Source of the DNA: Bacteroidota bacterium
GTDB taxonomy: Bacteria; Bacteroidota; Bacteroidia; UKL13-3
Length of the DNA: 64,000 nucleotides
Assembly (NCBI GenBank): GCA_947507965.1
Contig: CANNQU010000003.1
Coordinates: 31,329 to 95,328 of the forward strand
Direction of reading: 5' to 3'
In this document: in pieces, positions 50,132 to 61,900 of the stretch
Layout: the number at the start of each line of letters is the position of its first letter
Numbering within the stretch: position 1 is the stretch's first letter
Made by a program: the position numbers and the translations under genes
The notes under the pieces: model-generated
What the model was told of the DNA's origin: nothing
The model's input: the letters and a program-made list of their open reading frames with translations, nothing else
Database searches by the model: none

Positions 50132-51370
50132 ATGATAAGAAAAATAACGCTTCTTGTTTTATCTATTCTTGCCTATACTGTTGTTCCTGCGCAGCAATCC
50201 AATTATACTCAACTTACATTTTTTGATGACTTTGATGATGGTAGTTTCGAAAATTGGAAAGTTACCAATAACGCCGATAATCAATATTTCTTAGAAAATG
50301 GCAGGTATGAGATGTATCGCCGAAACGCCAAAACAGCCGATTTGGTGTTTTGTAATTGGGTGAATTCTTTTAATGATTTCGAAATTAGATTAACCTTTAC
50401 GTTTGATAAAAACAGAAACAAAAAGCAATATGCTGGACTTGTATTTAAAGCGAGTAATAAATTGGCACTTCTGGCAGAACTGCACGAGGCTGGGAAGGTA
50501 AGAATTCGTAAAATAGTTGATGGGAAGGTGTATTATGTTACCGGTAACGCAAAGGAGGAGGGGTGGCTTAATTTCAAAGAGATTATGAAAGAGGATAACC
50601 TGTTTACTATTCAAAGTGATCGTAATACGTATTCGGTCTTTATAAACGGTGTTCCAATACTATCAGAATCTTTGGAAGGCTTTACTCCAGGAAGGGTGGG
50701 CTTAGTGGTGGGAACCAATACCAAAATAAGGGTCGATAATTTTGGTGTTTATACGAGCCGATTACCTATTGACACTCTTATCCTTACGGATTCGGTATTG
50801 CCGGTACCTAGGGTAGTTAACCCAACGGAACCACGAGTCGCCCAGGATACGGTAACACAAGTGAAGGATGAAGGATCAAGGCCATCAAAGTCGGCAAGTA
50901 GTGCTACCAATAAACCGAATGTAAAACACGCGGATCATTCTGAATTGGATGAGATGAAGAAAAAAAATGAAGCATTGCAATTGCAACTCAATCAGTATAG
51001 AAATAAAGCATATCAAGCACAGGATAAAGTCGACAGCTTGCAAGCCATATTGGATTACGATGGTAAAAAGGAGTACCGAAAAGAAAACCAATGGCTCGTT
51101 GCGCAAAATGATATTCTTGAAAAAAGGAACGATTCATTGCTGGTTTTAATGCGAACCTACGAAGATGTTAGAGCCATTTTAAGTAAAAGCGAAGGTGGTG
51201 AAATTAGTTTGAAGCTGGCTGAGAAGCTGCGAATGGAGAAGCTGATCGGTGATGAGTTGCAAAAGCGTAACAAAGAATTGGAGTTACAAAATAAAAAGCT
51301 CAACTTGCAACTTAATAAACTTGAATCAGCGTTAAAAAAATTAAAGTCGGCAACACCCAAAAAGAAATAA
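50132..51370 (+). CDS. Secreted protein: DUF1080/LamG-like beta-sandwich domain plus long C-terminal coiled coil
   Basis: Signal peptide; [15 protein letters not shown] ... [26 protein letters not shown]; Lys/Glu/Leu-rich coiled coil from about residue 270 to the C-terminus. Confidence 0.75.
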   Translation: MIRKITLLVLSILAYTVVPAQQSNYTQLTFFDDFDDGSFENWKVTNNADNQYFLENGRYEMYRRNAKTADLVFCNWVNSFNDFEIRLTFTFDKNRNKKQYAGLVFKASNKLALLAELHEAGKVRIRKIVDGKVYYVTGNAKEEGWLNFKEIMKEDNLFTIQSDRNTYSVFINGVPILSESLEGFTPGRVGLVVGTNTKIRVDNFGVYTSRLPIDTLILTDSVLPVPRVVNPTEPRVAQDTVTQVKDEGSRPSKSASSATNKPNVKHADHSELDEMKKKNEALQLQLNQYRNKAYQAQDKVDSLQAILDYDGKKEYRKENQWLVAQNDILEKRNDSLLVLMRTYEDVRAILSKSEGGEISLKLAEKLRMEKLIGDELQKRNKELELQNKKLNLQLNKLESALKKLKSATPKKK

Positions 51371-51372
51371 CT

Positions 51373-52191
51373 ATGTCGGTACACTACAAAGAAATCAAAC
51401 GAATAACCACTCATGTACTCCAGGAAATGAAGGAGCGTGGAGAAAAAATAAGCATGCTAACGGCATACGACTTTAGTATGGCGAAAATTTTGGATGCGGC
51501 CAAAGTTGATGTCTTGCTGGTAGGCGATAGTGCGAGCAATGTAATGGCAGGCCACATGACGACTTTGCCCATCACACTCGATCAAATGATATATCACGCC
51601 TCATCGGTAATCAGGGGAATTTACCGTGCTTTGGTGGTGGTCGATTTGCCTTTTGGGTCCTATCAGGGAAATAGCAAGGAGGCTTTATTGTCGGCGATTC
51701 GAATCATGAAAGAATCGGGTGCCCATGCAATTAAACTAGAAGGTGGAGAGGAGGTATTAGAATCGATAAAAAGAATCGTCTCTTCAGGGATTCCGGTTAT
51801 GGGACATTTGGGCTTAACGCCACAGTCGATTTATAAATTTGGCACGTTTGAAGTGCGAGCCAAAGAAGACGCAGAAGCACAAAAATTAATTCGTGATGCC
51901 CACATATTGCAGGAAGCAGGGTGTTTTGCTATTGTGGTAGAGAAAATTCCGGCGCTGTTAGCAACCCAGGTAGCCACCGAAATAAACGTACCCATCATCG
52001 GTATTGGAGCTGGTGGTGGCGTTGATGGACAGGTATTGGTAACACACGATTTATTGGGCATAAGCAAGGATTTCAGCCCTCGCTTTATTCGTCGTTATTT
52101 GAATTTGTATGACGAGATTATCGGTGCCGTTGGCAGGTACATCGAAGATGTTAAAAACCTTGATTTTCCTAACGAGAAGGAACAGTATTAA
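51373..52191 (+). CDS. panB: 3-methyl-2-oxobutanoate hydroxymethyltransferase
   Basis: [79 protein letters not shown]. Confidence 0.96.
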   Translation: MSVHYKEIKRITTHVLQEMKERGEKISMLTAYDFSMAKILDAAKVDVLLVGDSASNVMAGHMTTLPITLDQMIYHASSVIRGIYRALVVVDLPFGSYQGNSKEALLSAIRIMKESGAHAIKLEGGEEVLESIKRIVSSGIPVMGHLGLTPQSIYKFGTFEVRAKEDAEAQKLIRDAHILQEAGCFAIVVEKIPALLATQVATEINVPIIGIGAGGGVDGQVLVTHDLLGISKDFSPRFIRRYLNLYDEIIGAVGRYIEDVKNLDFPNEKEQY

Positions 52192-52240
52192 GATTCTCAC
52201 CGAAAGGCTATTGGCTTGTTTCCATTAACCATTTTTTAAG

Positions 52241-53350
52241 TTGTTACTCTTACATAGCACACATACCTGGTTGCCTCTCACCGAACAATGGATTTACCAT
52301 CAGGTGAAGCATATACGTGGAGTGAAGCAGATGGTAGCGTGCGATAAAAAGTCGGACGCCTTTGAAGAACTGGTTGAAACCTTTTATAATCCTACTTCTC
52401 AAGCAACAATATATAATCGAATGAGAAATAAATTGGGGCTGCCAGATGCATTTAGAAACGAAATTGCTCAGGCCCATGAGGATCTAATTATTCTATCGCA
52501 TTATGGGGTTCAGGGTTTCTATGATTTGCGATTGAAGAAACAAAAACATATTACGCGCTTTTATGGTTACGATTTATCCCGAACCGTAAAAGCTGATAGA
52601 CGTTGGAAGGCAAGGTATGATAAGCTTTTTGAGGAAGGTGATGCCTTTATTGTAGAAGGCCCGTCAATGAAAAACATTTTGAGTGATTTAGGGTGTGCTG
52701 AGCAAAAGATCGATATCTGTTTTCTTGGAACCAATGTGCAAGAAATAACGTTTAAAAAGCGCGAGGAAACCAATACACTCAATGTACTAATTGCCTGTGC
52801 CACAGCCGAGCGTAAAGGAATAATTTACGCTTTACGTGCCATTGAAAAGGCTATCAATAAATATCAAATCCCAATTCATATTCAATGGGTTGGTGGGCGA
52901 AATTCAGAGTATCCAGAGTATATAAAATACGAATCATTACTTCATGATTTTATTGCAAGTACGAACCTGCAACAAGATATAACACGTCATGGATTTCTAA
53001 AGCCAGATCAATTGCAGGCTGTAGCACAGCAATGTCATTTGGCTATTCACCCGAGCGTATGGGCTACCGATGGAGATTGTGAGGGCGGCTATCCGGTTGT
53101 CTTACTGGATTTAATGGCATCAGGATTGCCGGTGATTTCAACCACTCACTGCGATATCCCTGAAGTTGTTACAGATGAGAACGGCTATCTGTGCCCAGAA
53201 AAAAATGTAGATGCCTTGGTGGCCGCTTTGTTGGATGCATACCAAAATAAAACCTATATTGAAAAATCGGTGTTGTCTCGTAAAACGGTAGAAGAGAAAT
53301 TCGATTGGAATATTTTAGGGCCGAAATTGAGCGAAATCATTTTGAGATGA
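52241..53350 (+). CDS. Glycosyltransferase family 4, probable TTG start
   Basis: LHSTHTWLPLTEQWIYHQV N-terminus; RHGFLKPDQLQAVAQQCHLAIHPSVWATDGDCEGGYPVVLLDLMASGLPVIST. In-frame TAA just upstream; no ATG before conserved sequence. Confidence 0.85.
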   Translation: MLLLHSTHTWLPLTEQWIYHQVKHIRGVKQMVACDKKSDAFEELVETFYNPTSQATIYNRMRNKLGLPDAFRNEIAQAHEDLIILSHYGVQGFYDLRLKKQKHITRFYGYDLSRTVKADRRWKARYDKLFEEGDAFIVEGPSMKNILSDLGCAEQKIDICFLGTNVQEITFKKREETNTLNVLIACATAERKGIIYALRAIEKAINKYQIPIHIQWVGGRNSEYPEYIKYESLLHDFIASTNLQQDITRHGFLKPDQLQAVAQQCHLAIHPSVWATDGDCEGGYPVVLLDLMASGLPVISTTHCDIPEVVTDENGYLCPEKNVDALVAALLDAYQNKTYIEKSVLSRKTVEEKFDWNILGPKLSEIILR

Positions 53351-54842
53351 TTGAATCGCCGGCATGAAATTTTATTACCGTGGTACATAACGGAAAAAAA
53401 TAGGCCGTATCTTTTATGTAGCCTCGTCGTTGCAACATACGGTAATTGCCATTATTGGTGCTGTCCACCGCAGTACTTTCGTCACAGTATAAGATAATAT
53501 CACGTGTCTTGGTTTGGTTTAAAATCAAACTCAAGCTATCGCTACTCCATATTCTAAAAACATTTCTACTTCCCAACGATTTATTATACTCATTTCCTTT
53601 ATAGAATAAAGTTCTATCATAGTAGTAGCTGAAACCGAGGTCGGCCCAAAGTGGATCGATAAGTATGATTGAGCTGGGACTAGCGTGCTGTAATTCTTTG
53701 GCCTTTATGGAAGCATCCTGCCAGTGACGAAGCATGTAATCATTGTTTAAGCGAGTAAATTGGTGGTAGTAGATATTGATTAGATGAAAAAAGAAAAGTG
53801 GAACCCAGAGAGCCCCAAAAGGTTTAAAGAAGGTAGAAATACTCAAGGCGAAAAACAAAAACAGGGGTAGGGTAGCGTAGAGATAGTAACGGTCGACGAA
53901 TAATGGATAGGTATTGCCGTAATACCAGGTAAAGGCAAGTGGCAAGGCAAATAAAGCGAATAAGAGAACAAAGTAATAGGCGTTTTTAAAATCTAATTTC
54001 CTGCGAAAAAGCACGAATAGTACATAAAGTGTTAATCCAACGGCAAGAAAAGTATAGGCAGAATTATAAACCTCCATACCATTGATAAGGTTCATAATAA
54101 TATTTTTCCATATTTCAGGATAGGGTGGTTTAAAGGCAAAGCTGCTTACAAAGCCCTGGGCTCTCTGTTGGAAAACAATGAGTAATGGGCTTACAACCAT
54201 TGCATTTATACAAAACACGAAAAATATATTCTTAAAAAAGGGTTTGTTATTATAGGTTACCAGCCACGCCATAACCTGAGCTAGAATTACAAATCCGGCG
54301 AAGTAGTGCGTATAGCACATGATACTATTAACGAGCAACAGAGAATAGAAATATTTTTTCTTCGTGGGTTCTTGATAACACAGGATACTGAAATAAATGG
54401 AAGCCGCCACCAGCATGCTAAACAGGGCATACATGCGAGCCGCTAAAGAATAAAAAAATTGTAAGTTATTAAAAGCAAAAAGTAAGGCAACAAAAAGTCC
54501 AACCCATTTGCCTTTGAGTCGGGTGCCAGCGTAATATAGAAATCCAACCGTGGCGCAACTGAACAATAAAGAGGGCATTCGTAAGGCATATTCACTAATG
54601 CCAAAAACAGCCGTGTAGCAATGTAAAAAAAGCTCATAAAAAGGAGGGTTGTTTCCCTTTACTAATTCGGCGATTATTTGCGACACCGAAAATTGGGCGT
54701 AGAAAGCGCTGAAAGGTTCATCCCAACTTAAGTCGCGGAGGGTTAAAAAAGGATATTTGGAGAAAAAATTATAAGCAATAAGCAAAAAACAAAGGACAAG
54801 ATTGGACTTGTTTCTGCCGATTGTAATTATTTTTGTGGCCAT
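53337..54842 (-). CDS. Glycosyltransferase family 39-like GT-C membrane protein
   Basis: LRDLSWDEPFSAFYAQFSVSQIIAELVKGNNPPFYELFLHCYTAVFGISEYALRMPSLLF; multi-TM. Confidence 0.88.
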   Translation of the reverse strand: MATKIITIGRNKSNLVLCFLLIAYNFFSKYPFLTLRDLSWDEPFSAFYAQFSVSQIIAELVKGNNPPFYELFLHCYTAVFGISEYALRMPSLLFSCATVGFLYYAGTRLKGKWVGLFVALLFAFNNLQFFYSLAARMYALFSMLVAASIYFSILCYQEPTKKKYFYSLLLVNSIMCYTHYFAGFVILAQVMAWLVTYNNKPFFKNIFFVFCINAMVVSPLLIVFQQRAQGFVSSFAFKPPYPEIWKNIIMNLINGMEVYNSAYTFLAVGLTLYVLFVLFRRKLDFKNAYYFVLLFALFALPLAFTWYYGNTYPLFVDRYYLYATLPLFLFFALSISTFFKPFGALWVPLFFFHLINIYYHQFTRLNNDYMLRHWQDASIKAKELQHASPSSIILIDPLWADLGFSYYYDRTLFYKGNEYNKSLGSRNVFRIWSSDSLSLILNQTKTRDIILYCDESTAVDSTNNGNYRMLQRRGYIKDTAYFFPLCTTVIKFHAGDSIISK

Positions 54843-54843
54843 T

Positions 54844-56244
54844 TTAATGAGTCAGGTAAATCCGAACTTCCATGGTGTCGTTCTGGTTATAGTCGTCGGG
54901 TGCTGCGAAGCGCTGCAGCAACTCCACTTCATGCATCTCTAACACGCTTATGGGAAGCATGCTTTCGCGAGGGCACAGATGCGAATCCCAGAGGATAATA
55001 GCATCTGGTTTGTATGACTTACAAGCGTGTTGGTACAGATTCTTCGAGATTTTTTCATCGAAAGGGTCTTTTTTTAACATCGCAGGAAAAAAAGGATCCT
55101 GAAAATAGATGGGGTAATGCTCTAAATTGTTTTTCTTAAGGTACTCAACGGCTTGCATCTCTAATTGCTCGATGCCGGTTAACCTGAACGGAAAAGAATA
55201 AACTAAACGGGGCATTATAAAAACCAAAAGGACCATTGCGCTGAGCGCTATTTTTGCTGTTATCCGTTCCATTATTTTTTGTTTTACAACAAATTGAAAT
55301 CCGCAAAATGCGGTATAGCCGATACAAGGACCTACTCCAGCCATAACTCGGTCGAGCCCTGCAGAACCGAAAATGCCTTTGTACCAGAAGTAACTATGGG
55401 CTGCAAAATAAACCACCAAGCCACCCAATAATAAAACCACCTGTATATGTAATTCACGGTTCCTTGGATTTTTTTTAAATCGAAAAACGAAGGAAATGAT
55501 GGCAATAACTAAAAAGGCAGAAAGTGCCCATCCAAAGGTAAGATAATGTGAGGCGAAAAAATGGTACCAGGTGCCATGACCGTAGTTGGTTGGTTTGGTT
55601 AAATAGAAGTTGGTTCCAAATACCCAATTCCAAGTACCTTTAAAGTAAAATCCGATGAAGGTAAAAACAAGAAATCCAAGCGATAGGAGAGGGAGAGCAC
55701 TCCAGCGCTTGTAATAAATGCATAATAAAGCAAACAAGGGCAGAAAGAGAAATCCTTCGCTTCGAATAAAAGGCAAGAAGGAAATGACCACACAAGCCCA
55801 TCGTACACGATAAATATGAAACAGATAAACGGAGGACATAATACATAAGGCAAAAACACTTTCCGTTAAGCCACTAAATAACGTTACGAAGTATATAGGT
55901 ACGCTCAATACAAAGACAACGACGAGCCATTGGTAATGACTATACTGGTTTTTCGCCATACGGAAGGCTAAATAAGCCGTGAGAAGCGCACATCCAATAT
56001 TGAAGAGTTTAATTCCGATGAACCCCAATTGCGATGGCAGAAAGGCGAGTAATGTATAAAGCGGTTTTCCCCATTGATCCAAAAACAATTCCGGATGATG
56101 GAATGCGTATCGTGCTATCTGAAAATGAAGCCAGCTATCTCCACCTCCGTATGTAGTCGCCGACTCAAAAGCACAATACACCAAAATGAGCGTATAGAGT
56201 GCTAAGAAGAAGGATGCTAATTTGTTGGTTTGATTTAATTTCAA
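54844..56244 (-). CDS. Multi-TM GT-C-like membrane protein
   Basis: About 10 hydrophobic segments; sequence like TTYGGGDSWLHFQIARYAFHHPELFLDQWGKPLYTLLAFL; sits between GT39 and GT2 genes. Confidence 0.75.
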   Translation of the reverse strand: MKLNQTNKLASFFLALYTLILVYCAFESATTYGGGDSWLHFQIARYAFHHPELFLDQWGKPLYTLLAFLPSQLGFIGIKLFNIGCALLTAYLAFRMAKNQYSHYQWLVVVFVLSVPIYFVTLFSGLTESVFALCIMSSVYLFHIYRVRWACVVISFLPFIRSEGFLFLPLFALLCIYYKRWSALPLLSLGFLVFTFIGFYFKGTWNWVFGTNFYLTKPTNYGHGTWYHFFASHYLTFGWALSAFLVIAIISFVFRFKKNPRNRELHIQVVLLLGGLVVYFAAHSYFWYKGIFGSAGLDRVMAGVGPCIGYTAFCGFQFVVKQKIMERITAKIALSAMVLLVFIMPRLVYSFPFRLTGIEQLEMQAVEYLKKNNLEHYPIYFQDPFFPAMLKKDPFDEKISKNLYQHACKSYKPDAIILWDSHLCPRESMLPISVLEMHEVELLQRFAAPDDYNQNDTMEVRIYLTH

Positions 56245-56254
56245 GTTGATTTTA

Positions 56255-56262
56255 CAAATTTA
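56255..56262 (-). promoter_or_regulatory. TAAATTTG -7 element upstream of 54844..56244
   Basis: Minus strand TAAATTTG matches TAnnTTTG, close to the ATG at 56244. Confidence 0.4.
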
Positions 56263-56278
56263 GAATGCGTCGAGATCA

Positions 56279-57007
56279 TTAATTTCTATGAAACAATCCA
56301 TATTTTAAAATACAATAAATGGCACGAACCCCATCACGAGGCCCAATTTTCTTGCCTTCCTCGTAGGTGCGGCCATAATACGAGATGCCTACCTCATAAA
56401 TACGCACCTTATCAATACGCGAAATTTTTGCCGTTACCTCAGGTTCAAATCCGAATCTTTTCTCACTTAACTTCAGGCTTTTTATCATCTCCGCATTAAA
56501 AAGCTTATAGCAGGTCTCCATGTCGGTAAGATTTAAATTGGTGAACATATTACTGCAAAAGGTGAGAAATTTATTCCCTATGGTATGCCAAAAGAAAAGA
56601 ATGCGGTGGGCATTACCACCTAGAAACCGTGTTCCATAAACAACGTCGGCGAAACCATCCATGACGGGTTTAAGGAGAATATTAAACTCTTCGGGATCAT
56701 ATTCTAAGTCGGCATCCTGAATAATAATATATTCTCCTTTTGCCTTCTCGATGCCGGTATGTAAGGCAGCCCCTTTACCTTGGTTCTTTTCGTGACTATA
56801 AAATTGAATATTTAAATCAGGGTTGCTTTGCATATATTGGTTCACCGCTTCTACAGTATTGTCTTTACTGCAATCATTAACGATGATAACCTCTTTTTTG
56901 AGGCCGTTTAGCAATTGAACTTTTTTCACCTTGTCTAATATTAAATGAATCGTTCGACCTTCATTATATGCCGGAATTACGATGGATAGAGTCTCAAATG
57001 ATTTCAT
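56279..57007 (-). CDS. Glycosyltransferase family 2 (DPM1-like polyprenyl-phosphate glycosyltransferase)
   Basis: [65 protein letters not shown]. Confidence 0.93.
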   Translation of the reverse strand: MKSFETLSIVIPAYNEGRTIHLILDKVKKVQLLNGLKKEVIIVNDCSKDNTVEAVNQYMQSNPDLNIQFYSHEKNQGKGAALHTGIEKAKGEYIIIQDADLEYDPEEFNILLKPVMDGFADVVYGTRFLGGNAHRILFFWHTIGNKFLTFCSNMFTNLNLTDMETCYKLFNAEMIKSLKLSEKRFGFEPEVTAKISRIDKVRIYEVGISYYGRTYEEGKKIGPRDGVRAIYCILKYGLFHRN

Positions 57008-57131
57008 GTGCTAGTGGAAATTGTATTATAAAAGCGGCAAAGGTAAAAATATTGAGGGAATAGAAACAAATAGTAATTTTAGTGGTGTGATGGATGAATG
57101 CTTAAGGCGACTTTTCAATTTCTGCTATTCC

Positions 57132-57878
57132 TTATCCATGATCAAATAAAAGTAAAGGTAAGTACTCTACCTTGTGGATACTAGAGGGGATATTTCGCTG
57201 GTTTTTCACCGAATTAATATTTTGCGAGACCGTAAAAGCTTCCATTTCTTCTTCTGGGTATGGCTTCATGAGTTCGATAATTTGTGCCGTGGGTAAATCT
57301 GGATTGATCCATCGTTTCTCCTCTTGAGGTGAGATGATTAGTGGCATTCGCTTTTTAATTGTATGAATTTTTTCCATTAACGGATTGGCTATCGTGGTGA
57401 GAATACTGAATGTCTTTTTTTTCTCTCCGGTAATTTTGTCAACCCACGTTTCGTAGATGCAACCCAATGAAAATAATGATTCCCGTTTGGGTTGAATGAA
57501 GTAAGGATATTTAATTTTGTTGATGCTTCGCCACTCATAAAACCCATTTACCCCAAGGAGGCCTCTTTGCGTGGCAATACTTTGTCGGAAGGAGGGTTTA
57601 TGGAAAGCGGTTTCACTTCTGGCATTCAACGTCTTTGTTCTTATTTCTTTTGCCGATTGGGAATCAAGAATCCAAGAAGGAATTAATCCCCATTCCAATA
57701 GAAATATCCCATCATGCCTCACGATGGGGAGTTGAGGATGATCGAATCCACTCACAAAATAAAACAGGGGCCATGGTTGGCTGAGTATTTCAAGATTGGG
57801 GTTTGAAACTAAAATATCTTTATATCGCGCGGCATACTGCTCCGATTTCCTCTCCATAAATGAGATCGTGTAACACAT
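57132..57878 (-). CDS. SOS response-associated peptidase (SRAP/YedK)
   Basis: Catalytic Cys2 (MCYTIS), LEWGLIPSW, TLNARSETAFHKPSFR, GFYEWR, KRMPLIISP. Confidence 0.95.
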   Translation of the reverse strand: MCYTISFMERKSEQYAARYKDILVSNPNLEILSQPWPLFYFVSGFDHPQLPIVRHDGIFLLEWGLIPSWILDSQSAKEIRTKTLNARSETAFHKPSFRQSIATQRGLLGVNGFYEWRSINKIKYPYFIQPKRESLFSLGCIYETWVDKITGEKKKTFSILTTIANPLMEKIHTIKKRMPLIISPQEEKRWINPDLPTAQIIELMKPYPEEEMEAFTVSQNINSVKNQRNIPSSIHKVEYLPLLLFDHG

Positions 57879-57923
57879 CGTACCTTTCTTTTGTTTTTAA
57901 GGTATAAATTTAGCACTCAAAAA

Positions 57924-58844
57924 TTATTTCAGAGTGATTGATTTCAATTGTTCAAATAATTCCTTCTGTTTCTCGGTAAGTTTCTCAGGAAGGTCAACAT
58001 GGAGTTGGATATATAAGTCGCCGAACAACTCAGGCTTACCATTCAGAGGCATTCCTTTTCCTTTTACCCGAATGGTCTTATCATTTTGCGTGCCCGGGGT
58101 TATCTTTACTTTAAGTTGGCCCGACAAGTTGTCAACAACCACATCTCCACCCAAAACAGCGGTAAATAAATCAATATTCTGATTCAGGTAGATATCGTCG
58201 CCTTTGCGGCTTAAACGAGGATGCTCCAGCACTCTTATCTTAACAAACAAATCGCCATTCTCTGCCCCACTTCCTTTACCTCCTTTTCCTTTAATACGCA
58301 AAACTTGTCCATCAAATGCTCCCGGCTTGGAGGACACCCGAATCTTCTCATTTTCCAACTGAATTACACGACTGGCACCATGATAGGCTTCTTGCATGGA
58401 GAGTTCCATTTCTGTTTCAAAATCACTTCCCTTCCTTTTTGAATTTCTAGAACCATTTCTACCCCCTTGGCTATTGCCTGAATTGCGGCCAAAAAACTGT
58501 TCGAAAAAATCCGAATTGTTGCCATTACCAAATGAGCCATTTCCATCATTTTCAGAATAATAATTCTGTTGGCTATTATTAAATGGGTTCGCTCCGTGTC
58601 GTTTTCCACCTTGCTCAAAATCGCGCCAGTTCTGGCCTAGGGTATCATACTTTTTCCTTTTCTTGGGGTCGCTCAGTACTTCATTCGCTTCGTTAATAAG
58701 CTTAAATTTATCTTCGGCATCTTTATTTCCTGGGTTTTTATCGGGGTGGAATTTAATAGCCAATTTTCGAAAGGCCTTTTTTATTTCTTCTTGAGTGGCC
58801 GTTTTACCTACTTCTAAAAGCTTATAATAATCCGTATAATTCAT
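57924..58844 (-). CDS. DnaJ/CbpA-type co-chaperone without zinc-finger
   Basis: J domain [48 protein letters not shown]; Asn/Gly-rich linker; DnaJ C-terminal domain; no CxxCxGxG. Confidence 0.94.
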   Translation of the reverse strand: MNYTDYYKLLEVGKTATQEEIKKAFRKLAIKFHPDKNPGNKDAEDKFKLINEANEVLSDPKKRKKYDTLGQNWRDFEQGGKRHGANPFNNSQQNYYSENDGNGSFGNGNNSDFFEQFFGRNSGNSQGGRNGSRNSKRKGSDFETEMELSMQEAYHGASRVIQLENEKIRVSSKPGAFDGQVLRIKGKGGKGSGAENGDLFVKIRVLEHPRLSRKGDDIYLNQNIDLFTAVLGGDVVVDNLSGQLKVKITPGTQNDKTIRVKGKGMPLNGKPELFGDLYIQLHVDLPEKLTEKQKELFEQLKSITLK

Positions 58845-58870
58845 GTTCGAAGTTATTGAAAAGTAATCAA

Positions 58871-58905
58871 AAAAAAATCCCGGAATGTTGAATCAATCCG
58901 GGACT
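58871..58905 (-). terminator. Rho-independent terminator of the DUF2723 gene
   Basis: Minus strand TCCCGGATTGATTCAACATTCCGGGATTTTTTTTT. Confidence 0.85.
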
Positions 58906-58927
58906 TTAGTTTTCTATGGTTTACCAG

Positions 58928-61900
58928 CTATCGATCCTGTTGGAAATAATTGGTCATTTTTTCAAATTTCATTGCTTGTTGTTGAATTTGTTCAGCATAG
59001 TCATTTAATCCATTTTGACGAGCCATGTTAGCGGATACCTGAAGTGCCTGGAAGGCCATTCTGGCTTCGTCTCTAACAGGTTTGAAAGCCTTCGATGAGG
59101 AGGCGTATTTAGCATAGTATTGGAGTTCTTCAACACATTGTGCTAATAACTTATCGTTCCATTGCTTTGCTTTAGTGGTATCACCGGCTGTATAATATGA
59201 TTCTACAATCTGAAGGAAATAATAATTCATCGGCACATTTTCAATGGGTAATTCCGTCATACATCGATCGAGTACTTCCACCGCGCGTTTTTTATCCCCT
59301 GCTTTTACCCATTCTGTTGCAAGACGGGCAAATACATTTCGGAAGTTATAGGTCTGGCGCATGCTGGTTTGATCGACATAAACTCCGGGATGGTTTAACC
59401 CACCAAATTTAAAGTTTTGCATTACCGCCTTATCTAATTTCTTCACATTGATTCTGCCCGATTGCTTATTTTCCCCCTCATCGGTATTTTTTATGGGTAC
59501 TAGTTTATAGGTAAATCCATCCAGTTGAAAATAAGGTTGTAATCCTAAATAGGGTTCCGATCCAGTAGTGATGGCCCAGTAAATAGGGCGTGTATTGATG
59601 TTATTGGCAATGATATCAAGTGTTACCAAATCATTCTTTAATATATAATCTTCTTTGCCTGCAGGCATCTCCCATAGAATACTGTCAACCATTAAACTAT
59701 CATCTTCCGGCTGCACTACATGATTTTGGCGGCAGAGTGCTTTATCAATTTTTATGCTTAGCTTTTTGGTAGGATAATAGCTGTACGATTCACCATTTCC
59801 ATTTGGACTCTGAACGGTGTTTTTGTCATTACAAACGAAATTCATCCACGTGGTTAAATCTACGAAATCTTTAAGTTTTTTGCCGGTGGTAACATGAAAC
59901 ACCTGATCGCGCACTCCTTGCACATATTGATTTGGCTTAAGCGTTAATTTAATGGGTTCGCTATCATATACTTTCCGGTTTAATACATCCACATACCAGT
60001 CGGTGTTGAGTAAACTGAGGTTGATGATGCGGATATCGGGACGCACGCCTTCAATATTTTGAGCATACCATAAAGGGTAGGTGTCGTTATCTCCATTGGT
60101 AAATAGAATGGCATTGGGGTCGCAACTCTCAAGATAGCATTTCGCATAGTCGGCACTGATGGTTCGGTTGCTACGGTCGTGATCGTCCCAGTTTTGTTTT
60201 ACCATATTGGAAGGTACCACAAGAAAACTAAAAGCAGTAACTCCCGACGCCACAAGAGTGGGATTGGCGTATTTTTTAAGTAAGTCGTATAGGTATAACA
60301 CCCCTAATCCTATCCAGATACAGAAAGTTTGTATGCTTCCTACATAGGCATAATCTCTTTCTCGGGGTTGAAGAGGAGGGAAATTTAAGAATAAAACGAT
60401 GGCAATTCCGGTGAAAAAGAAAAGCAATCCCACCACCAACGTATCTTTCTTACTTTTCTTGTAAAGCCAAATAAAACCTAAGATACCTAGGATGAAAGGT
60501 AATGCGTAATATAAATTGTGGGCTTTATTACTTGTTAATGACTTTGGCTCACCGGGCTTTATTCCTTTTCTAAAATCGTCAATAGCCGGTATTCCGGTAA
60601 TCCAGTTCCCATTACTTACTTCTCCATTGCCTTGTTCTTCGCTTTGTCGTCCAATGAAATTCCATGCAAAATAACGCCACCACATGAAACCAATTTGATA
60701 CGAAACAAGGAAATCAATATTATTTGCAAAACTTGGCTTTTTGCCTCCTAAGCCTTCCCAATCTTTATAGGCTTGTACGTGGTCGGCACGGCTGCTATGC
60801 ATACGTGGTAAAATGGTGCAATCTTTAGGGTCATATTTATACGAGAATTTGGCACCAACTTCTTTGTATGTCTTCGCCTCTCTATCGATACGATATTGCA
60901 TCTCTCCAAAGTTTTGATCAATCGGTTTTGCATCATAATAAGGGCCATAGAACAAAGGCGTCTCCCCATATTGATCTCTGTTTATATATCCTAAAAAACT
61001 CCAAACATCACTTGGTGCATTCATGTTAATTGGAGGATTGGCATTCGCTCGTACTAAGGTTTGAACATAGGATCCGTAGCCTACAATCAAAAAAGCAAAA
61101 GTTAAAATCAAGGTATTCATTAATGCCCTATCTATTTTGTTGAGATAGTAAAAGGCCATACCAACCAAGCCAAAGACAACGATTAATAGGAGCACCATTT
61201 TTATTGATGACCCGAAAATCATTCCCAGAAAAAGCAATAAGCCGGCGCTTCCCCAAACCAGGTACTTGTAATTGTCTTTTGCATTGATCGAATATAAAAT
61301 TCCAGAAGTAAAAAGTGTGATCAAGGCCAATGCAAATACGATGACGCCGCTTCCGAATGGAAGGCCAAAGTAGTTAACAAAGGTTCCGTCGGCCTTAGCC
61401 GCAAGCATCGGAATCCAAGGTATTAAAATGAAATTCACAAAACCTAAGATGGCTAGTGCAATGCCGATGGCTTTGATGAAGCCCATTTGAGTAAAGGTGT
61501 ATTTACGGTAATAGTAAACCAAGATGAGAGAGGGGATAACCAATAAATTTAATAAATGGACACCTACGGCAAGCCCGGTGAAATAGCCAATTAAGATAAT
61601 CCATCGATCGGAACCTTTTTCATCGGCGATATTCTCCCATTTTAAGATGGCCCAAAATACCAGGAAGGTGAAAAAAGAAGAAGAGGCATAAACCTCTGCT
61701 TCTACGGCAGAGAACCAAAAGGTATCGCTCCAGCACATGGCTAAGGAGCCAACAAGGCCAGCGCCCATTATGGCAATCAAGTTGCCTTGAGAATATTCTC
61801 CATTCTCTTCTTTCTTAATTACCTTGCGTGCTAGATGTGTTATTATCCAAAACACGAACATTACATTTAAGGCACTGGTTACACCACTTAACATGTTGAT

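Noticed and set aside
57132-57878. SRAP protein as part of a mobile or defence island
   Set aside because: SRAP/YedK is a common housekeeping DNA-repair protein and no mobile genes flank it.
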